A DNA stretch of 38,085 bases from an uncultured Oscillospiraceae bacterium (GTDB taxonomy: Bacteria; Bacillota; Clostridia; Oscillospirales; Oscillospiraceae): contig CANREY010000014.1 in assembly GCA_947629755.1 (NCBI GenBank), forward strand, positions 1 to 38,085, given 5' to 3'. Each line of letters starts with the position of its first letter. Within the stretch, counting starts at the first letter, position 1. The notes beneath the pieces were generated by a model, which was not told the origin of the DNA, did no database searches, and saw only the letters and a list, made by a program, of their open reading frames with translations. Positions 17,867-25,254 of the stretch are shown here, one piece after another. A program made the translations under genes and the position numbers.

Positions 17867-19408
17867 TCAGCTCTCGCGGTAGTGCGCCCCGATGCTCTCA
17901 GTGCGGGCAAGGGCGGCGTCGATGATGGAAGCGGATATTATTGCAAGGCTCAGGTCCTCGTCGTACTCCCTTGAGCTTGAAAAGCCGGAGGAGAGCGTAT
18001 CGAGAATGTCCCGCATCTCGCGCTTCGCCGTCTCAAGGCCGTCCTTTGTGCGTATGACGAAGCAGTACTTGCTCATTATGTGTTGCATACGGGCCCTGAG
18101 TGCCTTGAAGTCCATATCGAGGGCGGGCCGCACGGGGAGGGCGGGCCAGAGCTCCTCGGAGCTTGAGAGGGCAGGGGAGAAGGACCTATTGATGTCCTCG
18201 GCGGCCCTGCGGCCAAATACAAGGCACTCAAGCATGGAGTTGGAGGCCAGCCTGTTTGCCCCGTGTACGCCGGTGGAGGCCGTCTCGCCGCAGGCGTACA
18301 GGCCGTGGACGGCCGTGCGGGCGTAGAGGTCCGTCTTGACGCCGCCCATCATGTAGTGGTGGACGGGGCAGACGGGGATATAGTCGCTGGAGATATTTAT
18401 GCCCCGGCGCATACACTCGTTATAAATGGTGGGGAAGCGCCGGGCCAGCTCCTCCTCAGGCTCGTGAGTTATGTCGATAAATACGTGGCTCTCGCCGCTT
18501 TTTTTCATCTCGTTATATATCCCGCGGGCCACTATGTCACGGGGAGCCAGCTCCGCAAGCTCGTGCTTGCCCACCATGAACCGCTCGCCCTTGGAGTTTT
18601 TGAGAAGGCCGCCCTCGCCCCGGACGGACTCGGAGATGAGAAACGCCCGGCTCTCCCTGTCCGGGGACCAGAGGCCAGTGGGGTGGAACTGGATAAACTC
18701 CATGCCCCGAAGCTCCGCCCCGGCGCGTATGGCCGCCGCCAGCCCGTCGCCGGTTGCCACGGCGGGGTTGGTGCTGGTCTCAAATACCTGCCCGATGCCG
18801 CCGGTGCAGAGGACTAAGTGCCGCGTGGCCACCGTCTCGTATTCACCGTCGTCGTCCTTCACCAAAAGGCCGGAGACGCCCTTTTCATCGGTGAGAATGT
18901 CCACAAAGAAGGTGTTGTCACGGAATATGATATTCTCCCGCTGGGAGGCGATGTAGGCGAGAGTCTTGACGGTCTCGCGGCCCGTGGCGTCGCCGCCGGC
19001 GTGGAGTATGCGGTTTTTGTGGTGTCCGCCCTCCCGTGTGAGGTCCAGCTCGCCGCTCTCGGTGAGGTCAAAGGGGACATTCATCTCTATGAGCTTTCTG
19101 ATGTCCATTGGCCCCTCGTCCACCAGCACGTGGACGGCCGCCTCGTCGCAAAGTCCCGCTCCGGCCACCAGCGTGTCCTTAAAGTGGAGCTCCGGGTCGT
19201 CGTCCGGGGCCGTCACGGCGGCAATGCCGCCTTGAGCAAGCCATGAGTTTGAGATGTCTATTGTCTCCTTGGCAAAGACACAGCATTTGAGGGAAGGGGA
19301 GAGGTTCAGGGCTGAGTATAGCCCCGCGATCCCTGCGCCCACGATGACAACATCGTAATTTGAGTGCCTTTTTGGCCTTATGGAGCCGTCAATGGCGTAA
19401 CGCATCAT
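17867..19408 (-). CDS. nadB: L-aspartate oxidase
   Basis: FAD enzyme that oxidises L-aspartate to iminoaspartate, the first step of de novo NAD synthesis. 513 aa. The N-terminal dinucleotide-binding GAGIAGLYSALNL is followed by SWLAQGGIAAV, the substrate loop GGHHKNRILHAGGDATG, FIQFHPTG, CPVHHYMMGGVKTD and GANRLASNSMLECLVFG, then the helical C-terminal domain. These residues separate NadB from succinate dehydrogenase flavoproteins only in part, but the adjacent nadC settles it. Two adjacent ATGs (19408 and 19405) are possible; AGAAGG lies about 9 nt upstream. nadA, the next enzyme, is not beside it, unlike many nadABC operons. Confidence 0.95.
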   Translation of the reverse strand: MMRYAIDGSIRPKRHSNYDVVIVGAGIAGLYSALNLSPSLKCCVFAKETIDISNSWLAQGGIAAVTAPDDDPELHFKDTLVAGAGLCDEAAVHVLVDEGPMDIRKLIEMNVPFDLTESGELDLTREGGHHKNRILHAGGDATGRETVKTLAYIASQRENIIFRDNTFFVDILTDEKGVSGLLVKDDDGEYETVATRHLVLCTGGIGQVFETSTNPAVATGDGLAAAIRAGAELRGMEFIQFHPTGLWSPDRESRAFLISESVRGEGGLLKNSKGERFMVGKHELAELAPRDIVARGIYNEMKKSGESHVFIDITHEPEEELARRFPTIYNECMRRGINISSDYIPVCPVHHYMMGGVKTDLYARTAVHGLYACGETASTGVHGANRLASNSMLECLVFGRRAAEDINRSFSPALSSSEELWPALPVRPALDMDFKALRARMQHIMSKYCFVIRTKDGLETAKREMRDILDTLSSGFSSSREYDEDLSLAIISASIIDAALARTESIGAHYRES

Positions 19409-19452
19409 TGGTATGACCTTCTTTCGTCTGAAAAGGGAAAAATTTTCTCCTT

Positions 19453-19481
19453 ATTATATCAATATCCCGCCCGCTTGGCAA
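19453..19481 (-). promoter_or_regulatory. nadB-nadC promoter
   Basis: Minus strand TTGCCA (19481-19476), 17-bp spacer, TATAAT (19458-19453) with TG two bases before (TGATATAAT). The start near 19446 gives a leader of about 40 nt. I see no recognisable NAD-repressor operator. Confidence 0.7.
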
Positions 19482-19525
19482 CATCAATCCGCCTGAAATA
19501 ATGAAATAATTTTATGGATAATATT

Positions 19526-19543
19526 AAAAATTCACCGCGTGAA
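19526..19543 (-). terminator. Small terminator after the paralogous membrane protein genes
   Basis: Minus strand TTCAC-GCG-GTGAA (19543-19531) followed by TTTTTAATATT. A short 5-bp stem, so probably weak, 13 nt after the stop at 19557. Confidence 0.45.
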
Positions 19544-19556
19544 CCCACACCCGCTC

Positions 19557-19889
19557 TTACCACCCGTCGATTTTTCGCGCCAGATCCCTTGGAATAAACC
19601 ACCACAGCACGAACAAAATTAGAAGTATCACCGCGTCGATCCCCTCCGTAAGGTCAAAGCGCAACTCAACAAAGGCCCCGGCGAACAGGACGAGGGGAAA
19701 GGTCAGGACCTGTATAACGTACTGAACGAGCTCTCCCAGCGAAAAGGTTGCGAAGAACCTCGGCGGCGGATCGTCACGCGGATATTTCTCCCTTGGGTGA
19801 TAGGGCATGATCAGGTGAATAAAAAACAACACCGCCGCCGCTATAAGCGCCCATTTTGGGTACATTTTCAAACAGTCCTGAATTGTCAC
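19557..19889 (-). CDS. Small membrane protein, second of a tandem paralogous pair
   Basis: A 110-aa protein I do not recognise. GTG start at 19889 with GGGGGG about 8 nt upstream; the nearby ATG at 19894 is out of frame. Three hydrophobic segments: about 13-29 (WALIAAAVLFFIHLIMPY), about 50-72 (ELVQYVIQVLTFPLVLFAGAF) and about 86-98 (VILLILFVLWWF). Between the first two is a basic/proline segment (HPREKYPRDDPPPRFFATFS), and the C terminus ends DLARKIDGW. It aligns without gaps over most of its length to the neighbouring 109-aa protein, so the pair arose by tandem duplication. The gap to the upstream paralog is 36 nt. Confidence 0.7.
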   Translation of the reverse strand: MTIQDCLKMYPKWALIAAAVLFFIHLIMPYHPREKYPRDDPPPRFFATFSLGELVQYVIQVLTFPLVLFAGAFVELRFDLTEGIDAVILLILFVLWWFIPRDLARKIDGW

Positions 19890-19925
19890 GTCATTTGCCC
19901 CCCGTCGTGGAGATTTAAGATCCGC

Positions 19926-20255
19926 TTACCACCCGTCTATCCTCCGCGCCAGGCTTCTGGGGAGGACCCACCATGGTATCAGCAAAAGGAAGGTGACCAC
20001 GCCCCCGGCCTTACTGGAACCAGAGTACGTTATGACGGCAAAGCCGGCAAAAAGGGCGACGGGGAAGGTCAGGACCTTGATAATGTACTCAACGAGCTGT
20101 CCCAGCGAAAAGGTGGCGAAGAATTTTGGCGGCGGGTTTTCGCGGGGAGCCTTCTCCCAGGGGCCGTAGGGCTTTATCAGGTGTATGATAAATAACACCA
20201 CCGCCGCCATACCCGCAAACGTGGGGTAGAGCTCCAGGCATGTCTGAAACGTCAT
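19926..20255 (-). CDS. Small membrane protein, first of a tandem paralogous pair, coupled to the XerC-like gene
   Basis: A 109-aa protein, family unknown to me. Same layout as its neighbour: N-terminal helix (about 13-29; FAGMAAVVLFIIHLIKPY), a cytosolic-looking segment PPPKFFATFSLGQLVEYII, a second helix (KVLTFPVALFAGFAVI), a third (GGVVTFLLLIPWWVLP) and the ending SLARRIDGW. The strongest shared block with the paralog is PPPxFFATFSLGxLVxYxI plus VLTFP, LFAG and the IDGW end. The start codon overlaps the upstream recombinase stop by one base (TAATG), which indicates translational coupling. It may belong functionally with the recombinase, but this is inference. Confidence 0.7.
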   Translation of the reverse strand: MTFQTCLELYPTFAGMAAVVLFIIHLIKPYGPWEKAPRENPPPKFFATFSLGQLVEYIIKVLTFPVALFAGFAVITYSGSSKAGGVVTFLLLIPWWVLPRSLARRIDGW

Positions 20256-21301
20256 TACATCTCATCGTCCTCATTATCATAATCGTCTGCGTCCTCTTGC
20301 GGCTTTGCGGCCTTTTTGTGGCCGGAGAGAGGGGAGAGGAGCGCGGCCTCGCGCAGACCCTCGTTTTCAACGTGGGTGTATATCTCGGTGGTATTCAGGT
20401 GCTCGTGGCCCAGAAGCTCCTGGAGAGTGCGCACGTCCACGCCGTTATGTAGCATCAGCGTGGCGGCTGTGTGGCGGAGTTTGTGGGAGGAGTACTTGGA
20501 CTCGTCAAGCCCCGCGGCGCCAAGGTGCTTTTTCACAAGGGCGTGGACCGTGGATTTGCTTATCCGTTCCCGGCGGGAGGAGAGGAACAGGGCCCGCTCG
20601 CCGCCGGGGGCGATGGTCTTGCGCACAGCGAGATAGTCGTTTATGGCCTCCGCCACGGCATCGTTTATGTAGACGATCCGCTCCTTGTTGCCCTTGCCCA
20701 ATACCCGCAGGTGGTCTGCCCGGACGTCTGTGAGGTTGAGGCCCACAAGCTCCGATATACGAAGTCCGCAGTTTAAAAAAATCGTCAGAATACAGTAATC
20801 TCTTTCCTTATTTTTTCCATCTACGCTGTCAAGGAGCTGTTCGGACTCATTTAAAGTCAGGTACCTTGGCAACGATTTCATTATTTTAGGAGAATCCAAA
20901 TCCTGAATGGGGTTTGAGTCAAGCTGATGTGTCTTTAAGGTGAGATATTTGTAAAATGAGCGTATGGTCGATATTTTTCTGGCCCGTGAGGCGGAGTTGA
21001 GGCCGTACTCAGGGTCCGCGGCGTTCTGATTTTTCACCCGGTCCCGTGACATGTATCCGAGGTAGTCATATACGTCCGATAAGCTCACGGAGCCCACGAA
21101 GGCGAGGTCCACGTCCGAAATCGGAATCTCCTCAAGGGGAGTGTCTCGCGGGACGCGGTTTTTGACGATCTTCATGTAACGGAAAAATGTCCGCAGGTCA
21201 AGATAATATTCGTCCACGGTTTTCCTTGAGTGGCCCTTGACAGTCTCGTGATAAATAAGAAAGCTCCTGATGATCTCCGGGGCCTCGGCGCGGTAGTCCA
21301 T
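20255..21301 (-). CDS. xerC: XerC-like tyrosine recombinase with acidic C-terminal tail
   Basis: A 348-aa tyrosine recombinase. The N-terminal SAM-like domain (FLIYHETVKGHSRKTVDEYY) is followed by the catalytic domain with NCGLRISELVGL (first Arg), LGKGNKERIVYI (Lys on the beta hairpin), SHKLRHTAATLM (His and second Arg), LLGHEHLNTTEIYTHV (His and nucleophile Tyr). It is longer than typical XerC (about 300 aa) because of a longer N-domain loop and a charged tail ending DADDYDNEDDEM. Together with xerD at 13976 it could form the XerCD pair, but a specialised recombinase is also possible. AGGAG lies 9 nt before ATG 21301. It lies downstream of radA and upstream of the paralogous membrane pair, all minus strand. 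Confidence 0.82.
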   Translation of the reverse strand: MDYRAEAPEIIRSFLIYHETVKGHSRKTVDEYYLDLRTFFRYMKIVKNRVPRDTPLEEIPISDVDLAFVGSVSLSDVYDYLGYMSRDRVKNQNAADPEYGLNSASRARKISTIRSFYKYLTLKTHQLDSNPIQDLDSPKIMKSLPRYLTLNESEQLLDSVDGKNKERDYCILTIFLNCGLRISELVGLNLTDVRADHLRVLGKGNKERIVYINDAVAEAINDYLAVRKTIAPGGERALFLSSRRERISKSTVHALVKKHLGAAGLDESKYSSHKLRHTAATLMLHNGVDVRTLQELLGHEHLNTTEIYTHVENEGLREAALLSPLSGHKKAAKPQEDADDYDNEDDEM

Positions 21302-21373
21302 TTTTATCAGCTCCTATGTGGGGGAAGTGGTAATATCATCATAACACACCTCCCCGAAAAAATCCAGATATTT

Positions 21374-21399
21374 TTGAACAAAATAAAAATTTTGTTCAA
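21374..21399. repeat. AT-rich perfect inverted repeat between radA and the XerC-like gene
   Basis: TTGAACAAAAT (21374-21384), AAAA, ATTTTGTTCAA (21389-21399): 11-bp perfect arms. It lies in the 132-nt gap between radA and the recombinase gene. It lacks GC pairs enough for a strong terminator and looks more like a regulator site, though a weak terminator of radA is possible. Confidence 0.5.
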
Positions 21400-21433
21400 T
21401 GTGGGGGAGGGAAAAACGGGCGAAAAGGGCTTA

Positions 21434-22795
21434 TCACACGTCAAGTATCAGCGACATGGCCTCGCGTATGCTTCCGGCCTCGAAAACCTTAAGTCCCTCC
21501 GGCACAGAAAATCTCGCCCGGCGCTGCTTCGATATCATTACCTTTTTAAATCCGTGCCTCGCTATTTCCGAAAGTCTCTGCTCAAGCTGTGTGACGCTCC
21601 GAAGCTCGCCTGTAAGTCCAACCTCGCCAATGGCCACCAAGTCGTCAGGTATCGGTATATCCCGGTAGCTTGACGCCATAGCCAGCATGGCCGCCAGATC
21701 CGCGGCGGGCTCATTTATATATAGTCCGCCTATGACATTTATGTACGCATCAGCGCCGCCGACCCTCAGACCGCCGCGCTTTTCCAATACAGCGAGCAAA
21801 AGCATCGCCCGGTTATAGTCAAGCCCGTTTGACGTCCGCCGCGGCACATTGAAGCTTGTGGCCGTGAGGAGCGCCTGGATCTCCGCCAGTACCGGCCGTG
21901 AGCCCTCCATTATGCACGACACGCATGTGCCCGGCGTATTCTGGGGCCGTCCGCTGAGCAGAAGCTCCGAGGGGTTCGGGACCTCCACAAGGCCGTGCTC
22001 GGCCATCTCAAATACGCCGATCTCATTGGTGGAGCCAAAGCGGTTCTTGGCGGCACGCAATATACGGTAGCTTGCGCTCATTTCGCCCTCAAAATATAGT
22101 ACGCAGTCCACCATGTGCTCCAAAACCTTGGGCCCGGCGATTGCGCCCTCCTTGTTTACGTGGCCTATGACGAATACCGTGACGCCGGAGCTTTTGGCAA
22201 GTTGCATCAGCGTCATGGTGCAGTCCTTCACCTGAGTGACGCTTCCGGGGGCGCTGGAAATATCGGGTGAAAACAGCGTCTGTATGGAGTCGATTATGAG
22301 TATATCCGGCTTTACCTCCTCAACGGACTCAAGAATATCGGTGATATTCGTCTCCGAAAGCACCAAAAGCCGCTCGCTGGTCACATTGAGCCGCTGGGCC
22401 CGCATTTTAAGCTGGCGCTCGGATTCCTCGCCGGTGACATATAATATATCGTGCTCTCTGCCCATGAACTGGCATATCTGGAGCAAAAGCGTGGATTTTC
22501 CGATGCCCGGAGCGCCGCCCACCAGCACCAGCGAGCCCAGCACCGCCCCGCCGCCAAGGACCCGGTCAAGCTCACCGATGCCCGTGCCGAAGCGCAGCTC
22601 CTCGGTGACGTCAAGCTCCTTCAACGTCATGGGCCGCTTGAGGTTGGCGCGGCCTGCGGAGACGGTACGGCTGTCGCTCTTTTTTGCCGTCTGCTCCACG
22701 ATGGTATTCCATGACCCGCAGGCGGGACACTGGCCGCTCCACTTTGGAAACTCATTCCCGCAGTCCGTGCAGAAAAAAACGCGCTTATCCTTCAT
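21434..22795 (-). CDS. radA: DNA repair protein RadA (Sms)
   Basis: RecA-like, hexameric ATP-dependent helicase-type protein that helps branch migration in recombination repair and natural transformation. 453 aa. N-terminal Cys4 zinc finger C9, C12, C23, C26 (CTDCG...CPACG), Walker A GAPGIGKST (94-102), Walker B LIIDSIQTL, the RadA signature KNRFGSTNEIG, and a C-terminal Lon-protease-like domain (SFNVPRRTSNGLDYNRA, VGEVGLTGELR). An upstream in-frame start at 22834 exists, but ATG 22795 with AAGGAG 9 nt upstream matches the family N terminus. The gene lies 78 nt downstream of the cwlD-like amidase, with four tandem repeats in between. Confidence 0.96.
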   Translation of the reverse strand: MKDKRVFFCTDCGNEFPKWSGQCPACGSWNTIVEQTAKKSDSRTVSAGRANLKRPMTLKELDVTEELRFGTGIGELDRVLGGGAVLGSLVLVGGAPGIGKSTLLLQICQFMGREHDILYVTGEESERQLKMRAQRLNVTSERLLVLSETNITDILESVEEVKPDILIIDSIQTLFSPDISSAPGSVTQVKDCTMTLMQLAKSSGVTVFVIGHVNKEGAIAGPKVLEHMVDCVLYFEGEMSASYRILRAAKNRFGSTNEIGVFEMAEHGLVEVPNPSELLLSGRPQNTPGTCVSCIMEGSRPVLAEIQALLTATSFNVPRRTSNGLDYNRAMLLLAVLEKRGGLRVGGADAYINVIGGLYINEPAADLAAMLAMASSYRDIPIPDDLVAIGEVGLTGELRSVTQLEQRLSEIARHGFKKVMISKQRRARFSVPEGLKVFEAGSIREAMSLILDV

Positions 22796-22815
22796 ATCTC
22801 CCCACTCCTTACTTC

Positions 22816-22879
22816 TTATGTAAACTATTAGCATTATGTAAACAAAATTATTATGTTAACTTAAATAATTATGTCAACT
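22816..22879 (+). repeat. Four direct TTATGTNAAC repeats, XerD-arm-like, period 17-18 bp
   Basis: TTATGTAAACT (22816-22826), TTATGTAAACA (22834-22844), TTATGTTAACT (22851-22861), TTATGTCAACT (22869-22879). The starts are 18, 17 and 18 bp apart. The first copy is identical to the XerD-side 11-bp arm of B. subtilis dif; the others differ at one position. The last copy overlaps the stop codon of the amidase gene. All lie in one orientation, so no unit forms a normal dif with an inverted partner arm. Confidence 0.75.
22850..22877 (-). promoter_or_regulatory. radA promoter embedded in the repeats
   Basis: Minus strand TTGACA (22877-22872), 16-bp spacer, CATAAT (22855-22850). The -35 is supplied by the fourth repeat and the -10 by the third; the start near 22843 lies in the second. 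A protein bound to the repeats would therefore block or modulate this promoter. Confidence 0.5.
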
Positions 22880-23584
22880 CACACTCTCAAGGTACGCCCC
22901 GATAACCGTGGCGGCGAGGGCCGTCTGATACTCCGGGTCCTCAAGCCTTTTTGCCTCCACCGCGTTTGAGACGAAGCCGCACTCTATGAGCACCGCGGGA
23001 CAGCTTATATGGTTCATTATGTACACGCTATCCGGTATTTGCGTGGCGTTTTGCCTGTTCCCCGGAGCCAGCTCGCGGAGCTTCGACTGAAAAATATCGG
23101 CGGCCTCCCGGCTTTTATCGGTCGGCGCGTAAAAAACCTGGCTCCCGCTGGGCTTGGCGGAGGTAAATTTGTTCTGGTGTATGCTTATCAAAAAGCCGTT
23201 GTCAACGCCGTTTATATACTCCGCCCTGCCCTTCGTGTCCCACACCTTTTTCGCCCTTATCGTCCCCGCGTCCTCCGGGTAGGCTATGTCCTCGCTCTCA
23301 CGCGTCATAAGTGTATCCACACCGAAAAAGGCGGCGAGCTCCCTTATCTTTAAGCCAATGGCGAGATTTAACCTGCTCTCCGGCGTGCCCGTCACCGACA
23401 CCGCGCCCCCGTCGGCCCCGCCGTGGCCGGGGTCGATTATAAGCGTATATCCGCCCCTTGTGGGACGCTCTAAAAAAGCGGCGACGCCGCCGGCCGGCGC
23501 TTTCGGTCCCGCGATCGCGGCGGCGAGGGCGACCGCCACTATGAGCCCCGCCAAACCGAGCCTTACATATAGCGATTTTTTCAT
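22874..23584 (-). CDS. cwlD: N-acetylmuramoyl-L-alanine amidase, CwlD-like (Amidase_3)
   Basis: Zinc amidase cleaving the MurNAc-L-Ala bond. In spore formers CwlD trims peptides for muramic-delta-lactam formation in the spore cortex. The 236-aa product has a short N-terminal membrane/signal helix (about 5-27; LGLAGLIVAVALAAAIA), then the Amidase_3 domain: LIIDPGHGGADGGA (zinc His), ESRLNLAI (zinc Glu), FLISIHQNKF (zinc His) and AVLIECGFVSN (catalytic Glu). Size and single domain fit CwlD better than vegetative amidases with SH3/SPOR modules, but the assignment is by architecture only. ATG 23584 has GGGGAG 7 nt upstream and is preferred to a start at 23650, which overlaps the predicted -10. 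Confidence 0.75.
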   Translation of the reverse strand: MKKSLYVRLGLAGLIVAVALAAAIAGPKAPAGGVAAFLERPTRGGYTLIIDPGHGGADGGAVSVTGTPESRLNLAIGLKIRELAAFFGVDTLMTRESEDIAYPEDAGTIRAKKVWDTKGRAEYINGVDNGFLISIHQNKFTSAKPSGSQVFYAPTDKSREAADIFQSKLRELAPGNRQNATQIPDSVYIMNHISCPAVLIECGFVSNAVEAKRLEDPEYQTALAATVIGAYLESVS

Positions 23585-23638
23585 GAAGCACTCCCCTTTC
23601 ACGGTGAAAAATATTCGTAAAGGGAAGGCCGTATTCTG

Positions 23639-23644
23639 ATTATA
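23639..23644 (-). promoter_or_regulatory. Extended -10 of the cwlD-like gene
   Basis: Minus strand TGGTATAAT, with TATAAT at 23644-23639. The -35 region is weak (GTGATT at 17 bp). The leader is about 50 nt. Confidence 0.5.
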
Positions 23645-23709
23645 CCACATTCTTTTAAAAAATCACTAATTTTTACGATATTAAAGCTAATTTTCGTGAA
23701 ATATTGCCG

Positions 23710-23738
23710 TTTACACAAACAGGCAAAATAAATAGAAT
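23710..23738 (+). promoter_or_regulatory. Promoter of the Mrp/Mbh-type antiporter operon
   Basis: TTTACA (23710-23715), 17-bp spacer, TAGAAT (23733-23738). It is the only clear promoter for the ten tightly packed genes that follow, divergent from the amidase promoter. Confidence 0.6.
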
Positions 23739-23766
23739 AATAGTATTATTTTAAGGAGGCGATCGC

Positions 23767-24228
23767 GTGTTTGTCCTCTTTTTCGCGGTATGGGTGCTGT
23801 TGAACGGCAAGCTCAACTGGGAGATCGCCGCGTTCGGCGCGGTGATCTCGGCCGCGATATACTTTTTCTGCTGTAAGTTCATGCACTACTCGATAAAGCG
23901 GGATATTGACAATATCCGCAGACTTCCAAGGCTCCTCTCCCTCCTTGGCACGCTTCTCTGGGAGATATGCCGCTCGGCCTTTGCCCTTCTCCCCTACGTC
24001 TACGGCGGCAAAAGGCCGGACCCGCTGGTGGCGAGAATAAAACCTGAGGGTATAGACAGCGACACCGGCAGAGTATTTCTGGCAAATTGCATCACCATGA
24101 CGCCGGGGACCATAACCGGCAGTCTCAAGGACGGGGAGTATCTCGTCCACTGCCTCGACAGGGATCTTGCCGAGGGGCTTGAGGACAGCAGCTTTGTGAA
24201 AAAGATACGTCGATGGGAGGCGAAGTGA
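23767..24228 (+). CDS. mrpE: Cation/proton antiporter subunit E (MrpE/MbhA-like)
   Basis: A 153-aa MrpE/MnhE family membrane protein, first gene of the antiporter operon. N-terminal helices (FVLFFAVWVLLNGKLNWEIA, AVISAAIYFFCCKFM), a third near 55-75 (LPRLLSLLGTLLWEICRSAF), then a soluble C-terminal domain with the family pattern RVFLANCITMTPGTITGSL and DGEYLVHCLD. MrpE is a small accessory subunit at one end of the antiporter complex. GTG start at 23767 fixed by AAGGAGGCG at 23753-23761. The stop overlaps the mrpF start (TGATG), a sign of coupled translation. Confidence 0.9.
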   Translation: MFVLFFAVWVLLNGKLNWEIAAFGAVISAAIYFFCCKFMHYSIKRDIDNIRRLPRLLSLLGTLLWEICRSAFALLPYVYGGKRPDPLVARIKPEGIDSDTGRVFLANCITMTPGTITGSLKDGEYLVHCLDRDLAEGLEDSSFVKKIRRWEAK

Positions 24229-24572
24229 TGGACCCGATGGCTGTATTGGCTCCCCATGTGTTGACCGCGGCGACGGTCATACTGGCCGCCTGCGCCGTGG
24301 CGACGCTTTTCAGGACCCTCATCGGCCCTCGAATGTCCGACAGGATCGTGGGGGTCAACATGATAGGCACCCAGTCCATATGTATAATAGCCTGTCTCGT
24401 CCTAAGGCTCCGGGAGGACTGGATAGTGGACATCGCCATAGTCTACGCCATGTTCAGCTTTTTAGCCGTGGCGGTGCTGACTAAGATGGACATCGGCGTT
24501 TACCGCCAGTGGCGGGAAAATCAGAAGAAAAGCCGTGAGCGTTCAAACGGCGTAAGGAGGGACGGACAGTGA
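24228..24572 (+). CDS. mrpF: Cation/proton antiporter subunit F (MrpF/MbhB-like)
   Basis: A 114-aa protein with three helices: ATVILAACAVATLFRTLI, IGTQSICIIACLVL, and DIAIVYAMFSFLAVAVLTK. Family motif GPRMSDRIVGVN lies between helices 1 and 2. The ATG at 24228 overlaps the mrpE stop; an in-frame start at 24213 inside mrpE is less likely. The basic C-terminal tail is RSNGVRRDGQ. Confidence 0.9.
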   Translation: MDPMAVLAPHVLTAATVILAACAVATLFRTLIGPRMSDRIVGVNMIGTQSICIIACLVLRLREDWIVDIAIVYAMFSFLAVAVLTKMDIGVYRQWRENQKKSRERSNGVRRDGQ

Positions 24573-24979
24573 CAGGACAGTGGATACGCTTTATCTTCGG
24601 CACGGCATTTTTGGCGCTGGGGATATTCTTCATCGTCTCCTCCGTCGTTGGCAATTACAGATTTAAATTTGCCCTCAACCGTATGCACTCCGCCGCCCTT
24701 GGCGACACCATGGGCCTTGCGGGGATAGTTGCCGGCATGTGCTTTTATCACGGCCTCAACGCCGCCACGGTGAAGCTCCTTGTCATCGTGGCGCTGGTGT
24801 GGGTCACGAGCCCCGTGGCCAGCCACCTCATAATGCTCATGGAGCTCACAAGCGGAAAATACAAGGCCGAGGCCCACGAGGAGAGCTCCGATGAGCAGGG
24901 ATTGGAGCTATACTCGGTGGATATGCAGCGCGACGCCATGAGGCGCTACGACAGCGACAGGAAGGAGGAAGATAAATGA
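24569..24979 (+). CDS. mrpG: Cation/proton antiporter subunit G (MrpG/MbhC-like)
   Basis: A 136-aa protein with three helices (GTAFLALGIFFIVSSVVG; TMGLAGIVAGMCFYHG; LLVIVALVWVTSPVASHLI). The family signature RMHSAALGDTMG follows the first helix. GTG start overlaps the mrpF stop (GTGA). The hydrophilic C terminus from about 95 is acidic and longer than in most MrpG proteins. Confidence 0.9.
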   Translation: MTGQWIRFIFGTAFLALGIFFIVSSVVGNYRFKFALNRMHSAALGDTMGLAGIVAGMCFYHGLNAATVKLLVIVALVWVTSPVASHLIMLMELTSGKYKAEAHEESSDEQGLELYSVDMQRDAMRRYDSDRKEEDK

Positions 24980-25254
24980 CACTTCTTGACGGGATACTTC
25001 TTACCTTTCTCATAATCTGCGCCGTGGCCGTGTCGGTAAAGAGAAATCTTCTGGCCTCCATTGTGATCTACATGGGCTTCTCCCTCATAATGTCCGTTAT
25101 CTGGCTTACGCTTGAAGCGCCTGACCTTGCCATAACCGAGGCCGCCGTGGGCGCGGGAGTTACGGGGCTCCTCTTTTTGGCCACCCTTAAGAAGATACAC
25201 GCCATAAAGGCCGATGACGTCAGGGACAGGGAGGATAAGCCGGATGAAAAGTGA
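24976..25254 (+). CDS. MbhD-like (DUF4040) antiporter subunit
   Basis: A 92-aa, three-helix protein with the DUF4040 core IYMGFSLIMSVIWLTLEAPD and ITEAAVGAGVTGLLFLATL. In standard Mrp systems this segment is part of the C-terminal region of MrpA; in archaeal Mbh/Mbs it is the separate subunit MbhD. Here it is separate. ATG 24976 overlaps the mrpG stop (ATGA). Confidence 0.88.
   Translation: MTLLDGILLTFLIICAVAVSVKRNLLASIVIYMGFSLIMSVIWLTLEAPDLAITEAAVGAGVTGLLFLATLKKIHAIKADDVRDREDKPDEK

Noticed and set aside
22799-22879. A complete 28-bp dif site
   Set aside because: Only XerD-like arms are present, all in the same orientation; no XerC-type inverted arm 6 bp away from any of them.
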